Positions 52,877 to 61,877 of a stretch of 64,000 nucleotides of DNA are shown here, piece after piece (within the stretch, counting starts at the first letter, position 1; every line of letters begins with the position of its first letter). The position numbers and the translations under genes were made by a program. This stretch comes from Burkholderiaceae bacterium (lineage in GTDB: Bacteria; Pseudomonadota; Gammaproteobacteria; Burkholderiales; Burkholderiaceae_E), in NCBI GenBank assembly GCA_023954045.1, contig JAMLIR010000019.1:1-64000 (forward strand), in the 5' to 3' direction. A model generated the notes under the pieces. That model saw only the letters and a list, made by a program, of their open reading frames with translations. It was not told where the DNA came from and did not search any database.

Positions 52877-55004
52877 GGGACGGTTCCGGAGCGGATGCCT
52901 CGACCATTCCATTATGGCGAAGCAGGGCATCCAGTTCCGGGTCCCGTCCTCTGAACGCGCGAAACGAGTCGATGGCCGGTCGGCTGCCGCCGACCGACAG
53001 GATCTCGTCGAGGAAGCGCCGCCCCGTCTCGGCCACGCGGGCCGGGGCGTCCGGTTGCGCCATCGCTTCCTCGAACGCCGCATAGGCGTCGGCCGACAGC
53101 ACCTCGGCCCACTTGTAGCTGTAGTACCCGGCCGAGTAGCCGCCGGCGAAGATGTGCGAGAAGCTGTTCTGGAAGCGGTTCCACGGCGGCGGAACGACCA
53201 CCGCGACCTCGCGCCGCACCTCGTCGAGCACGTCCTGCACGCCTTGCCCGCCGCCGGGCCGGAATTCGGCGTGAAGTCGCATGTCGAAGAGCGCGAACTC
53301 GATCTGGCGCAATGTCGCCATTCCGCTCTGGAAGTTCTTCGCGGCGAGCATCCGGTCGAAGAGCTCGCGCGGCAACGGCTCGCCGGTCTCGACGTGCGCG
53401 CTCATCGAGGCGACGATCTCCCATTCCCAGCAGAAGTTCTCCATGAACTGGCTCGGCAACTCGACCGCGTCCCACTCGACGCCCGAGATGCCCGACACCG
53501 CGAGGTCGTCGACCCGCGTGAGCAGGTGGTGCAGGCCGTGGCCGAACTCGTGGAACAGCGTGGTCACGTCGTCGTGCGTGAGCAGTGCCGGGCGGCCGCC
53601 GACCGGCGGCTGGAAGTTGCAGACCAGGTAGGCCACCGGCGTCTGCAGCCTCGCCGCGCGGCGCCGGCGCGAGCGTGCGTCGTCCATCCAGGCGCCCGGC
53701 CGCTTCGACTCGCGCGCGTAGAGGTCGACGTAGAACTGCCCGACCAGCTGGCCGTCGCGCTCGATGCGGAAGAAGCGCACGTCGGGGTGCCACGCCGGCG
53801 CCTCGTCGGGCGCGATGCGCACCGAGTAGAGCCGCTCGATCAGCCGGAACAGCCCGTCGAGCACGCGCGGCAGCTGGAAATACTGCTTGACGGTCTGGTC
53901 CGAGAACGCGTAGCGCGCCTCCTTGAGCTTCTCGCTGGCGAAGGCGAGGTCCCAGGCCTGCGGGTCGGGCAGCGCAAGCTTCTCGGCGGCGAAGTGCCGC
54001 AACTCGGCCATGTCGCGCTCGGCGAACGGGCGGGCGCGCGCGGCGAGGTCGCGCAGGAACTTCATCACCTGCCCGGGCGACTCGGCCATCTTCGGCACCA
54101 GCGAGACCTGCGCGTAGTTGGCGTAGCCGAGCAGCTCGGCCTCCTCGTGGCGCAGCGCGAGCAGCTCGTCGATGATCGGCGCGTTGTCGAGCGCGGCGCC
54201 GGCCTCGCCCTCGGGGGCGAGCGCGTTCAGCGACGCACGCGTCGAATAGGCGCGGTACATCCGCTCGCGCAGCGGCCGGTGCGCCGCATACTGCATGACC
54301 GGCAGGTACGAGGGGAAGTGCAGCGTGAACGTCCAGCCCTCGTGGCCATCCTTCTGCGCGGCTTCACGAGCGGCGTCGAGCGCGTCGGCGTGCAGGCCGT
54401 CGAGTTCGGACGGGTCGGTGACGCGCAGCCTGAACGCGTTGGTGGCGTCGAGCACGTTCTCGGAGAACTTCTGCGCCAGCGCGGCCTGGCGGTCCTGCAA
54501 TTCGGCGAAGCGTTCGCGCGCCGGCGACTTCAGTTCGGCGCCGCCGAGCCGGAAGTCGCGCAGTGCATGGTCGACGATGCGACGGCGCACCGCCGGAAGC
54601 TGCGCGTAATCCGGCGACGCGGCGTACGCCTTGTAGCGGGCGAACAGCGCCTCGTGCTGCGAAAGCTCGGTCCAGAACTGGGTGACCCTCGGAAGGGTCG
54701 CGTTGTAGGCCTCGCGCAGCGGCGGCGTGTCGGCGACACCGTTCAGGTGACCGACCATCCCCCATGCGCGCCCGAGGCGCTCGGTGGCGTCCTCGAGCGG
54801 CTCGACGAACGCGTCCCAGGTCGCCGGCGTGGCCGGATCGGTGACTGCGGCGAGCGTCGCGCGGGCCTCGGCGATCAGCGAGTCGATCGCGGGGCCGATC
54901 TGCGCCGGATCGAAGTCGGCGAATCGCGGCAGGCCCGAGAAGTCGAGCAGCGGATTCACGGTGAGGGCGGTCGTCGTCCCGGGTGCGGCAGCTTGCATCG
55001 TCAT
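52869..55004 (-). CDS. prlC: Oligopeptidase A (M3 family)
   Basis: 711 residues. Zinc motif HEFGHGLHHLL with the third ligand Glu downstream in VEWDAVELPSQFMENFCWE. N-terminal MNPLLDFSGLPRFADFDP-like start (NPLLDFSGLPRFADFDP) and YSYKWAEVLSADAYAAFEE near the end are family typical. Degrades cytoplasmic oligopeptides and cleaved signal peptides. Cotranscribed with the glutaredoxin-like gene. Confidence 0.96.
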   Translation of the reverse strand: MTMQAAAPGTTTALTVNPLLDFSGLPRFADFDPAQIGPAIDSLIAEARATLAAVTDPATPATWDAFVEPLEDATERLGRAWGMVGHLNGVADTPPLREAYNATLPRVTQFWTELSQHEALFARYKAYAASPDYAQLPAVRRRIVDHALRDFRLGGAELKSPARERFAELQDRQAALAQKFSENVLDATNAFRLRVTDPSELDGLHADALDAAREAAQKDGHEGWTFTLHFPSYLPVMQYAAHRPLRERMYRAYSTRASLNALAPEGEAGAALDNAPIIDELLALRHEEAELLGYANYAQVSLVPKMAESPGQVMKFLRDLAARARPFAERDMAELRHFAAEKLALPDPQAWDLAFASEKLKEARYAFSDQTVKQYFQLPRVLDGLFRLIERLYSVRIAPDEAPAWHPDVRFFRIERDGQLVGQFYVDLYARESKRPGAWMDDARSRRRRAARLQTPVAYLVCNFQPPVGGRPALLTHDDVTTLFHEFGHGLHHLLTRVDDLAVSGISGVEWDAVELPSQFMENFCWEWEIVASMSAHVETGEPLPRELFDRMLAAKNFQSGMATLRQIEFALFDMRLHAEFRPGGGQGVQDVLDEVRREVAVVVPPPWNRFQNSFSHIFAGGYSAGYYSYKWAEVLSADAYAAFEEAMAQPDAPARVAETGRRFLDEILSVGGSRPAIDSFRAFRGRDPELDALLRHNGMVEASAPEPSHA

Positions 55005-55068
55005 GGTTTCGTTCGTCGAATCGTTCGGCCGGTTCGTCGCTCGTGCGCGGTCCGGCTTGCAGCGTGGG

Positions 55069-55920
55069 TCACCGCGCCGCGCGCTCGGCCGCCTCGATCG
55101 TGTTCACCAGCAGCATCGCTCGCGTCATCGGCCCGACGCCGCCGGGCACCGGCGTGATCCACCCGGCGACTTCGCGCGCGCTGTCGAAGTCCACGTCGCC
55201 GCACAACTTGCCGGCGGCGTCGCGGTTCATGCCGACGTCGATCACGATCGCGCCCGGCTTGACCATGTCGCCGGTGATCATCCTCGCCCGGCCCACCGCC
55301 GCGACGAGGACGTCCGCGCGGCGCGTGTGGGCCGCCAGGTCGCGCGTCCTGCTGTGGCAGATGGTGACGGTGGCGTCGGCCTGCAAGAGCAGCATCGCCT
55401 GCGGCTTGCCGACGATGTTGCTGCGGCCGACGACGACCGCCTCGGCGCCCCTCAACGCGGCCCCGGCGTGCTCGAGCATCTTCATGACACCGTACGGGGT
55501 GCACGGCCGGAAGCCGGGCTGCCCGGTCATCAGCGCGCCCGCGCTCGCGACGTGGAAACCGTCGACGTCCTTGGCCGGCGAGATCGCCTCGATCACCTCG
55601 TGCGCGTCGATCTGCGGCGGCAGCGGCAACTGCACCAGGATGCCGTGGACCGAGGGGTCGGCGTTGAGCGCGTGGATCCGCGCGAGCAGGGTCGCCTGCG
55701 TCGTGACGGCAGGCATCCGGTCGAGCGTCGATCGGATGCCCGACTCCTCGCAGTCCTTGACCTTGTTGCGCACGTAGACCATCGACGCCGGGTCCTCCCC
55801 GACGAGGATCACCGCGAGACCCGGCGGATGGCCGCGCGCGGCGAGGGCGGCTGCGCGATGCGCCATCCCGGCGCGGATGGATTTGGCGAGGGCTGCGCCG
55901 TCGAGGATCCTGGCGGTCAT
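55069..55920 (-). CDS. folD: Methylenetetrahydrofolate dehydrogenase/cyclohydrolase
   Basis: 283 residues. Catalytic Lys in [15 protein letters not shown], signature [17 protein letters not shown]-site [18 protein letters not shown] and C-terminal [15 protein letters not shown]. Provides formyl- and methylene-THF. Stands alone upstream of the prlC gene. Confidence 0.97.
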   Translation of the reverse strand: MTARILDGAALAKSIRAGMAHRAAALAARGHPPGLAVILVGEDPASMVYVRNKVKDCEESGIRSTLDRMPAVTTQATLLARIHALNADPSVHGILVQLPLPPQIDAHEVIEAISPAKDVDGFHVASAGALMTGQPGFRPCTPYGVMKMLEHAGAALRGAEAVVVGRSNIVGKPQAMLLLQADATVTICHSRTRDLAAHTRRADVLVAAVGRARMITGDMVKPGAIVIDVGMNRDAAGKLCGDVDFDSAREVAGWITPVPGGVGPMTRAMLLVNTIEAAERAAR

Positions 55921-56002
55921 CGGATCGGTCCGTGCGGTGGGGGAAAGGGGCCTGCGTGCGCGCCCCGAACCCGGTCGAGTCTAGCACGCACGCCCGCTCG
56001 AC

Positions 56003-56032
56003 TTGCGCGTCGCAGCGATCGTGTCATATACT
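56003..56032 (+). promoter_or_regulatory. Promoter of the tRNA-Ala/tRNA-Glu unit
   Basis: TTGCGC (56003-56008) and TATACT (56027-56032) are spaced 18 bp apart, 14 bp before the mature tRNA-Ala 5' end. Confidence 0.6.
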
Positions 56033-56046
56033 CGCTGGCTTCTCGT

Positions 56047-56122
<76 letters not shown>

Positions 56123-56158
56123 CGCGGTTCACGAGAACAACCAGAAGAACAACGACGA

Positions 56159-56234
56159 GTCCCGTTCGTCTAGAGGCCTAGGACACGACCCTTTCACGGT
56201 TGTAACAGGGGTTCGAATCCCCTACGGGACGCCA
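56159..56234 (+). tRNA. tRNA-Glu (anticodon TTC)
   Basis: 76 nt. Acceptor GTCCCGT pairs with ACGGGAC; anticodon stem CGACC/GGTTG surrounds CTTTCAC, with anticodon TTC at 56193-56195. The T-arm is CAGGGGTTCGAATCCCCT and CCA is encoded. 36 nt after tRNA-Ala, so probably one transcript. Its 3' end is the likely attachment site of the element that follows. Confidence 0.97.
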
Positions 56235-56298
56235 GCCACTTCCCAAGTGGTTGATTGCACGAAGAATCAAGCCCAGCGCGGCTCTCCAGCCGGTCGGA

Positions 56299-56317
56299 GC
56301 GTACACAACGCGTACAC
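56299..56317. repeat. Two direct copies of GCGTACAC, 11 bp apart
   Basis: GCGTACAC at 56299-56306 and 56310-56317, one helical turn apart, 9 bp before the integrase start. Position suits a recombinase arm site or a repressor operator for int. Confidence 0.45.
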
Positions 56318-56325
56318 TTCGACGG

Positions 56326-57936
56326 ATGGAAGCGATGAAGAAGCCGCCCGGCGTTCACGTCGTCAAGCGCAAGCACTCCACGACCTACTACTTCCGTCGC
56401 CGCATCCCCGGCGACCTCGCTGACTTCTACCCGGAAGGGTGGATCACCGAGAAGCTGCCAGCCAGCCAAGCCGATGCATACGTCCGTGCCGCTGCCAAGT
56501 GGGCCGAGACTGACGCGGAGTTCGAGCAGTTGCGCGCCACCGGCTCGCGCTTCCGTCCCGCGTTGACCGATGCGGAGAAGGTCTTCATCGCCGAGTCAGT
56601 CCGACACGAACTCCTCGACGCCGACGACGAGCATTGGCGCTTCCGGCCGGATGAGCTGTCCGACGAGGCCTACGGCTACCAACTCTCCGACCTCTTTGAC
56701 GACGTAGATGCCGCACTGGTCGCGTCGGCGCCCATGTCGCGCGATCTGCAGCGACGCCTTCAAGCCTCACTGGAAGGCCTTGGCGTTCAACTGGATCCGC
56801 GCGGCGACGAGTTCAGGGATGTGGCGAGGGCCTACCTGCTCGCCGTCAAGGGTGCCCTGAAGGACATCGCACGGCGGCGCGCAGGGACAGCCAACCCGCC
56901 GACTCCTCCGCAGCCGCAGCCGCCAAAGAAGGCAAGAGCGCAGACTGAAGGCGAGCGCCTCGGCGATCTCATCGACTACTGGGCCAGGTACGGAGACCAG
57001 AAGCGAGAGAAGTCCATCGAGGAGGGCAGGGCCGCCGCGCGCCGCTTCGTGGCAGTGGTGGGCGATCTTCCCCTTCAGTCCATCGAGAAGGCCCACTTCA
57101 TCGCCTTTCGGGATGACCGTCTGAAGACCGTGTCGGGCAAGACCGTCAAGAAGGACGTGTCACTCCTTGCCGCAGCCTTCAATGTTGCCTTGGCGGACGA
57201 CAAGTTCGGGCTGAAGGTGAACCCGGCGGATCACCTGCGGATCCCTCTCGGTGAATCGAAGAAGCGCGGACAGTTCTCCGCCGGGCAACTGAAGACGATC
57301 TTCGAGTCCCCGGTCTTCACGAAGGGCGCGCGCCCCGAGGGCGGAAAGGGAGATACAGCCTTCTGGTTGCCACTGGTCGCACTCTTCACGGGGGCGCGTC
57401 TCACGGAGGCCGCATCGATCCGGCTGGACGAGATCGGCTCGGCGGACGGGATTCACTTCATCCACTTCCGGCACGACCCAGCGACGGGCAGGGTGCTGAA
57501 GGCGAATGCATCGGGGAACAAGCGGGTACCGATCCACTCGGAACTCGTTCGGCTGGGCCTGCTGGATCGAGTGAAGGCGCTCCGCAAGGCTGGCGAGACG
57601 CGCCTCTTCCCGGAACTCTGGCGGGGCAAGGTGAAGGACCCTGCCCACAAGTGGGGAGACTGGTGGCGTCGCTATCTCGACGGGCTGGGCCTCGATCAGG
57701 AAGGCCTTGGGGCGCACGCCTTCAGGCACACCTTCGTGTACCTCCTGCGGCAGGCAGGGGTCCCGGAGGATCAGAGGAATGCACTGACGGGGCACGCCGA
57801 CAAGTCGGTGAGTGCGCGTTACGGTGCGCTGGAAGGTTATCCGCTCGGGCCACTGAAGGAGGCTGTGGAGAAGCTGCGTCCGCTGGCGGGTCTTGCGAGG
57901 CCACTGACGGTGCCGCCGCCCGCATCTGGTCCGTGA
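56326..57936 (+). CDS. int: Site-specific tyrosine recombinase (integrase) with DUF6538-like N-terminus
   Basis: 536 residues from ATG 56326 (ATG 56335 is an alternative; TTG 56251 is possible but longer than needed). The N-terminus HVVKRKHSTTYYFRRRIPGD resembles the DUF6538 arm-binding domain. A SAM-like core-binding domain lies near residues 225-320. Catalytic residues are readable: Arg in TGARLTEAASIRL, HAFRHTFVYLLRQAG (His-x-x-Arg), His in ALTGHADKSV and Tyr in SARYGALEG. Expected to integrate at tRNA-Glu. Its stop abuts the convergent DUF2513 stop in the palindrome TGATCA. Confidence 0.95.
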   Translation: MEAMKKPPGVHVVKRKHSTTYYFRRRIPGDLADFYPEGWITEKLPASQADAYVRAAAKWAETDAEFEQLRATGSRFRPALTDAEKVFIAESVRHELLDADDEHWRFRPDELSDEAYGYQLSDLFDDVDAALVASAPMSRDLQRRLQASLEGLGVQLDPRGDEFRDVARAYLLAVKGALKDIARRRAGTANPPTPPQPQPPKKARAQTEGERLGDLIDYWARYGDQKREKSIEEGRAAARRFVAVVGDLPLQSIEKAHFIAFRDDRLKTVSGKTVKKDVSLLAAAFNVALADDKFGLKVNPADHLRIPLGESKKRGQFSAGQLKTIFESPVFTKGARPEGGKGDTAFWLPLVALFTGARLTEAASIRLDEIGSADGIHFIHFRHDPATGRVLKANASGNKRVPIHSELVRLGLLDRVKALRKAGETRLFPELWRGKVKDPAHKWGDWWRRYLDGLGLDQEGLGAHAFRHTFVYLLRQAGVPEDQRNALTGHADKSVSARYGALEGYPLGPLKEAVEKLRPLAGLARPLTVPPPASGP

Positions 57937-58311
57937 TCAACTGCCGCCCCCGAGAACATAGTCGAGCGCTGCTCTTCCGAGTGTCTTCACGACATCGAAG
58001 GTCAGTTCAACACCCTTGTCCTTGGCTGTTGCCTTGATGCGGTCCCAAACCGGCTTGCTGCGGATCGTGTCGAGCAACTCGTGGCCCTGCCATGTGAGGG
58101 CGGGAGAGATGATCGCCGGTCCTGAGTTCGTGGTGGCGTTGATGGCATCGATGAAGCCCGACCGCCACAGGAGTAGCGCGTGTTCGATCTTCGTCGGGTC
58201 CGCGTCGCCACCTCGGCCGCCGATGCCATATCCGTGCGCGTGCCGCTGAGCTTCGGTCAGTTGCTCGACCTCCAGAAGCACCTGCCGGATCACATCCCAG
58301 TCACGTTTCAT
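57937..58311 (-). CDS. DUF2513 domain protein
   Basis: 124 residues. MKRDWDVIRQVLLEVEQ at the start and LTWQGHELLDTIRSKPVWDRIK in the middle are the DUF2513 pattern, a family seen in prophages and mobile elements. The C-terminus GVELTFDVVKTLGRAALDYVLG is a helical tail. Function unknown. Confidence 0.8.
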   Translation of the reverse strand: MKRDWDVIRQVLLEVEQLTEAQRHAHGYGIGGRGGDADPTKIEHALLLWRSGFIDAINATTNSGPAIISPALTWQGHELLDTIRSKPVWDRIKATAKDKGVELTFDVVKTLGRAALDYVLGGGS

Positions 58312-58345
58312 TCAAGGCTCCTGTCGCGAAAACCAGGCCTTGGGA

Positions 58346-58642
58346 TCAAGTACCGTTAGCCACCAACGTCCGGCACTTGCTAGGGGTGAGATCGATGACG
58401 TAGAAGCCAGCCGACGGAAAGGCGGGGCACTCCTCGTCCCTGGCAATTTCAAGAACGACGCGCTGGTAGGCAGAAAAGTCGGACGGCACCGTGCGCGGAT
58501 TGAAGGTCGGCGGCGTCTTGCCGTACTTGACGACGAACTGTTTGAGATTCTCCACAGCCCATTCAATCCCCACTTCAACGCCCTCCGTGAGGCGTTCGCC
58601 GTTCTCTCTCTTGCCATCCTTGACGAAGTGAATGTTGGCCAT
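58346..58642 (-). CDS. Hypothetical protein of the element
   Basis: 98 residues from ATG 58642, which has a perfect AGGAGG ribosome site at 5-6 nt; longer frames upstream lack one. Mixed alpha/beta composition: ANIHFVKDGKRENGERLTEG, then PPTFNPRTVPSDFSAYQRVV, with Cys in DEECPAF and SKCRTL. No family recognised. The second frame at 58312-58659 is a shadow. Confidence 0.6.
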   Translation of the reverse strand: MANIHFVKDGKRENGERLTEGVEVGIEWAVENLKQFVVKYGKTPPTFNPRTVPSDFSAYQRVVLEIARDEECPAFPSAGFYVIDLTPSKCRTLVANGT

Positions 58643-58710
58643 TTCAACCTCCTGTGCAATCCAGCAATCGACCCCCCGTGTCCGACCAGTACCTTCGCGC
58701 GCGCCGATCG

Positions 58711-59106
58711 TTACCCGGAATTCTCGCCACTGTTCCCCCTCCCGGCCCGCCGAATTTGCGAGAAGGCAACCCACCCGGAAATCGCCGCGACGAGGGCGTA
58801 GAAGTTTCGATCTGTCGTGCGATCAGTCGTATCGAAACCCCGGCCAAGTTTCTGTTCGAGTGCACGGGCAGCACGAAGGTGGTGCTGATACGTCAGATCT
58901 CTGTTGCACCAGTCCGCCGGATTCAGTGCAATACAGCGGCGTTGCTCCTCCATCGCCTGTTCAGCGATCGAATGCGCCATTCGCTCGCTATATGCGCGCC
59001 GCTCAAGCGCGGCCGTAGTAGGATCAAGCTTGATGTGTTCCGAGTAGGCGCCATAGGAGGCCGCGACGCAAATTGCCAAGGAGATGAGTAGTGTGCGGTT
59101 GGACAT
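58711..59106 (-). CDS. Small membrane protein of the element
   Basis: 131 residues from ATG 59106. N-terminal helix TLLISLAICVAASYGAY (membrane anchor or signal), a soluble Cys-containing middle (RRCIALNPADWCNRDLTY, possible disulphide) and a C-terminal hydrophobic segment NFYALVAAISGWVAFSQI. Family not recognised. Confidence 0.55.
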   Translation of the reverse strand: MSNRTLLISLAICVAASYGAYSEHIKLDPTTAALERRAYSERMAHSIAEQAMEEQRRCIALNPADWCNRDLTYQHHLRAARALEQKLGRGFDTTDRTTDRNFYALVAAISGWVAFSQIRRAGRGNSGENSG

Positions 59107-59216
59107 TTGATTGGCGCGGTTGGAGATTCGGATGGAAATCCAGCAGAGGCCAGCGCGCCTACTCAACCTCTCGCGCTGAGCGGTGCACCAGCGGCACGCC
59201 GTCACCGGGCTGGCGG

Positions 59217-59636
59217 TCAGGTTTCCCGCACTTCCTCCGCCGCAAGCGGCGCGCCGCACTTCGACTTCCTGCACGCCGTCGGCGCGGGATCCCAGTGCCG
59301 CCCGCTGTACTCCTCGCCGCACTTCGGGCAGACCGCCCGCCACCCGATGACTACTTCGGCCAGTCGATAGCCGCTGTAAGCCATGAGGCGCGACACAAGG
59401 ACGCTCTGCTTCTCCGCGTCGTACTGGTCCCACGGGTCGATGATGACCGACCGGGTCGGGCGATGCAGTAGCCGGTACCGGCGAGAGGCCTCGCGCTTCT
59501 TCGTCACCGGGTCGATGGACGCCACGCTGAAATACTCAAGCCGGTAAGCCTCATCGGGCGATTCGTAGACAAGCTTGAGGTCGGGATTGTCGAGCCTCGC
59601 CCTGATGTTCTTCTTGCTGTCTTCCTCATTCAACAT
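59217..59636 (-). CDS. Hypothetical protein with C-terminal zinc-ribbon-like cysteines
   Basis: 139 residues. The C-terminus has CPKCGEEYSGRHWDPAPTAC followed by RKSKC, two CxxC-like pairs that could hold zinc. The N-terminal 95 residues are charged with aromatic-rich segments (YESPDEAYRLEYFSVAS, RYRLLHRPTRSVIIDPWDQY). Follows the exonuclease-BRCT gene by 18 nt and is probably cotranscribed. Function unknown; nucleic acid contact is a guess. Confidence 0.65.
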   Translation of the reverse strand: MLNEEDSKKNIRARLDNPDLKLVYESPDEAYRLEYFSVASIDPVTKKREASRRYRLLHRPTRSVIIDPWDQYDAEKQSVLVSRLMAYSGYRLAEVVIGWRAVCPKCGEEYSGRHWDPAPTACRKSKCGAPLAAEEVRET

Positions 59637-59654
59637 CTCGACCTTCCCTTGCCA

Positions 59655-60920
59655 TCAGTCAACGCGTACGCCGAGTGCAGTCCAGAACACCGATTCATGC
59701 ACGAGCGGGATCCCGTATGCGCGCGCCTTCTTCGCCTTGCCCGACTGCGAGAGCGGGTCAGATACGACCAGGTAGTTGAGCTTCTTGGTCACGTTGTCAA
59801 TGACCGTAACGCCCGCTTCGCTCGCTCTGCGCTTCGCCAACTCCCGCGAGATCAGTTCCCCGCCAATCGAGCAGGCGCTCTCACCAGTGAAGCAGACCGT
59901 CCGTCCAACATACTCATGCTGAACGCCGGCCCCCGCCGCCGGTTCGCTCCGAGACGGGATGGTTGCGGCATTGTGAAGGGATTCCTCCGCTTCTATCGCT
60001 GCCACGCTCGCGTCATCGAGTCCCACCAGGTGCGCCACGCGGGATAGATCCCTGCGTCCGCTTGCTGTCACAGGACCGTCCTGAAGTGCAGCGCGGACAA
60101 GCCGTCGAAGCCGATGGCGATGAATCTCCGCGATCTGGGATCGGCCGAGGTTCCATCGGTGCGCCATGCCGATCAGGGCCTCTCCCTCGCCCTCGTCTAT
60201 GTGACGATCCATGATCGCTCGACTGAGCAGATCGTCGTATTCAAGCACGCCCGCAGCAGAGCCGAGGTCGTCGGGAAACGCTGCTGCCCGGTCCATCAGT
60301 CGCTGCAGGTAGCCTGGGGGAGCGAGGCGGACACTCTCAGCCTGCTGCCGACTCATCAGCCTGCCGGCGTAAGCGTGGCCGATGCTCGGCCAAGGTACTG
60401 GGCGCCATCTCTCCAGTTCGACCGGATGGGTGTCTGGGCGGTGCATCAAGGCACTCAGTAGCCGAGCGGCTGCCCGCGCATCGTCGAGCGCGACGTGTTG
60501 GCTCCCCTGATATGGCACACCGTATCTCTGGCAGCAATCGATCAGACGGCCCCCGCCGGCCAAGCGCATGGTGCAAAGCTCGGGCACCTCGGGAAGGGTC
60601 ACGCCCGCCCTGCTGAACTCCGCCGCAAGGAAGGCCCGGTCGAATGAGACGTTATGACCGGCGAGTGCCGCCGAACCCTCAAGGCACTCGATCAGCGGCG
60701 CCATCACGTCAACGAACTTGGGTGCCCTTGCCAGATCGCTCGCGGAGACGCCATGGATGCTGACCGGCCCGACATCGCGCTCGGGATTTATGAGCGTACT
60801 CAGTTCGCGGACATCCTCACCCCGCTCATCAACGACCACCACGGCAAGCTCAATGACTCGGTCGTGACGGAACGGATTCAGTCCGGTGGTCTCAACGTCC
60901 ACAACCGCCACAAGCGTCAT
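59655..60920 (-). CDS. DEDDh exonuclease-BRCT domain protein
   Basis: 421 residues from ATG 60920 (GGGGGA about 8 nt upstream; an earlier start is weaker). Exonuclease domain (residues 1-175) shows the DnaQ-type motifs: VAVVDVETTGL (Asp, Glu), LAGHNVSFDRAFL (Asp) and QHVALDDARAAARLL (His, Asp). A helical middle region (about 215-325) with DRHIDEGEGEALIGMAHRW resembles TerB/tellurite-type helical folds only loosely. The C-terminal BRCT (about 340-420) reads YVGRTVCFTGESA, then KKLNYLVVSDPLSQSGKAKKA, like the NAD-dependent ligase BRCT. Probably processes DNA ends; its role in the element is unknown. Confidence 0.85.
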   Translation of the reverse strand: MTLVAVVDVETTGLNPFRHDRVIELAVVVVDERGEDVRELSTLINPERDVGPVSIHGVSASDLARAPKFVDVMAPLIECLEGSAALAGHNVSFDRAFLAAEFSRAGVTLPEVPELCTMRLAGGGRLIDCCQRYGVPYQGSQHVALDDARAAARLLSALMHRPDTHPVELERWRPVPWPSIGHAYAGRLMSRQQAESVRLAPPGYLQRLMDRAAAFPDDLGSAAGVLEYDDLLSRAIMDRHIDEGEGEALIGMAHRWNLGRSQIAEIHRHRLRRLVRAALQDGPVTASGRRDLSRVAHLVGLDDASVAAIEAEESLHNAATIPSRSEPAAGAGVQHEYVGRTVCFTGESACSIGGELISRELAKRRASEAGVTVIDNVTKKLNYLVVSDPLSQSGKAKKARAYGIPLVHESVFWTALGVRVD

Positions 60921-61047
60921 TGCAGGCAATCCCCCGCCCAGCGACCCAGTTGCAGTGGATGATCTCACCGTGGGCCGATACGTTTCAAGCCAGCCCGGCA
61001 GGGCGGGCGAAGCCGCTCAAGGACTGAGCGCGAACTGCTGAACAGAG

Positions 61048-61073
61048 AGGCCCCCCGATTTCTCGGAGGGCCT
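61048..61073 (-). terminator. Hairpin after the small-gene operon
   Basis: AGGCCCCCCGA (61048-61058) and TCGGAGGGCCT (61063-61073) pair with a single mismatch around a four-base loop. It lies 39 nt past the stop of the 108-residue gene, before the exonuclease gene. No clear T-run follows on either strand, so termination is uncertain. Confidence 0.4.
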
Positions 61074-61111
61074 TGGGTGGTTTCATGAAGGCGCGCTGCG
61101 TAGCAGCTACG

Positions 61112-61438
61112 TCAGTGCAGTCCTTCCCCAGCCCGCCTGCTGGCGCGTGTGAACCAGTCGGCGGGAAGGAGGGCCTTGCAGTTCGTCCACAGAGAGAAGG
61201 CCTTCGCGACCTCCCCGCGTGCCGAGGACTGCAGGGCAGCTTCGAGGAACCGCGAGGCCCGCCGGCGAGTGGCCTTGGATTCGACCATCGGCCAGCCTGA
61301 AGGGACCTCAAGGCCCACTGCAAGTTTCCCGCGAGCCTCCTCGGCCCAGCTTGCGATCCCACGCGAGAGTGCCAAGTCCCGTTCGATGTGGGCGATGATG
61401 CGGCGCCGTCTGGCGCGAGTCATCCGGTAGGTGGTCAC
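61112..61438 (-). CDS. Hypothetical basic protein of the element
   Basis: 108 residues; ATG 61438 overlaps the preceding stop as ATGA. Basic N-terminus YRMTRARRRRIIAHIERDLA, helical throughout, ending KALLPADWFTRASRRAGEGL. No family recognised. A small DNA-binding protein is possible from its charge. Confidence 0.6.
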   Translation of the reverse strand: MTTYRMTRARRRRIIAHIERDLALSRGIASWAEEARGKLAVGLEVPSGWPMVESKATRRRASRFLEAALQSSARGEVAKAFSLWTNCKALLPADWFTRASRRAGEGLH

Positions 61439-61659
61439 TGAACGCCCCCCGCAGGTTCCCGCCGGTACCAGGCATACGCCTTCAGGAGCCTGTAGATGGC
61501 TCGCACCTGGTGCCCGGTGGGTGTCGTGCCTGTGGCCTCGGCGTAGTCGAGGACGCGCCGCACGTCCTCAAGGGACTTGATCGCCTTGCGCGGGGCGGCT
61601 TGGGGCTTCGTGGCGTGGACGGTCCCGCACAGTCGCCGCGTCTTCGTCGGGATGCTCAT
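61435..61659 (-). CDS. Small hypothetical protein of the element
   Basis: 74 residues, ATG 61659 overlapping the preceding stop (ATGA). Contains SLEDVRRVLDYAEATGTTPT and RAIYRLLKAYAWYRREPAG, two amphipathic helices. Function unknown; coupled translation supports it being real. Confidence 0.6.
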   Translation of the reverse strand: MSIPTKTRRLCGTVHATKPQAAPRKAIKSLEDVRRVLDYAEATGTTPTGHQVRAIYRLLKAYAWYRREPAGGVQ

Positions 61660-61877
61660 TTGCGTCTCCTTTCATTGCGGTGGATCGCCCGTGGAAGAGG
61701 CAAGCGACCGGCACCGACATCGTTCCGGAAGGCCGCGATGCGGGCCACGATGTCTGCCTCCTTCGCTGCACTGGTGGGGTCTTCGAGGAACCATTCCAGT
61801 GCCTCGCGGACCTCGTTCGCGACCCTGAAGGTCTGGGAGATCGTTGGCGGTTGAAGGGCCACGATTCTTACTCCCAC
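61656..61877 (-). CDS. Small hypothetical protein of the element
   Basis: 73 residues from ATG 61877, overlapping the end of the frameshift-extension frame by 10 nt and the next gene by 4 nt. Contains FRVANEVREALEWFLEDPTS and a basic tail. Function unknown. Confidence 0.55.
   Translation of the reverse strand: MGVRIVALQPPTISQTFRVANEVREALEWFLEDPTSAAKEADIVARIAAFRNDVGAGRLPLPRAIHRNERRRK

Noticed and set aside
58312-58659. 115-codon minus-strand frame overlapping the 98-residue element gene
   Set aside because: It starts without a ribosome site inside a gene whose ATG 58642 has a perfect AGGAGG; Ser/Arg-rich shadow translation.
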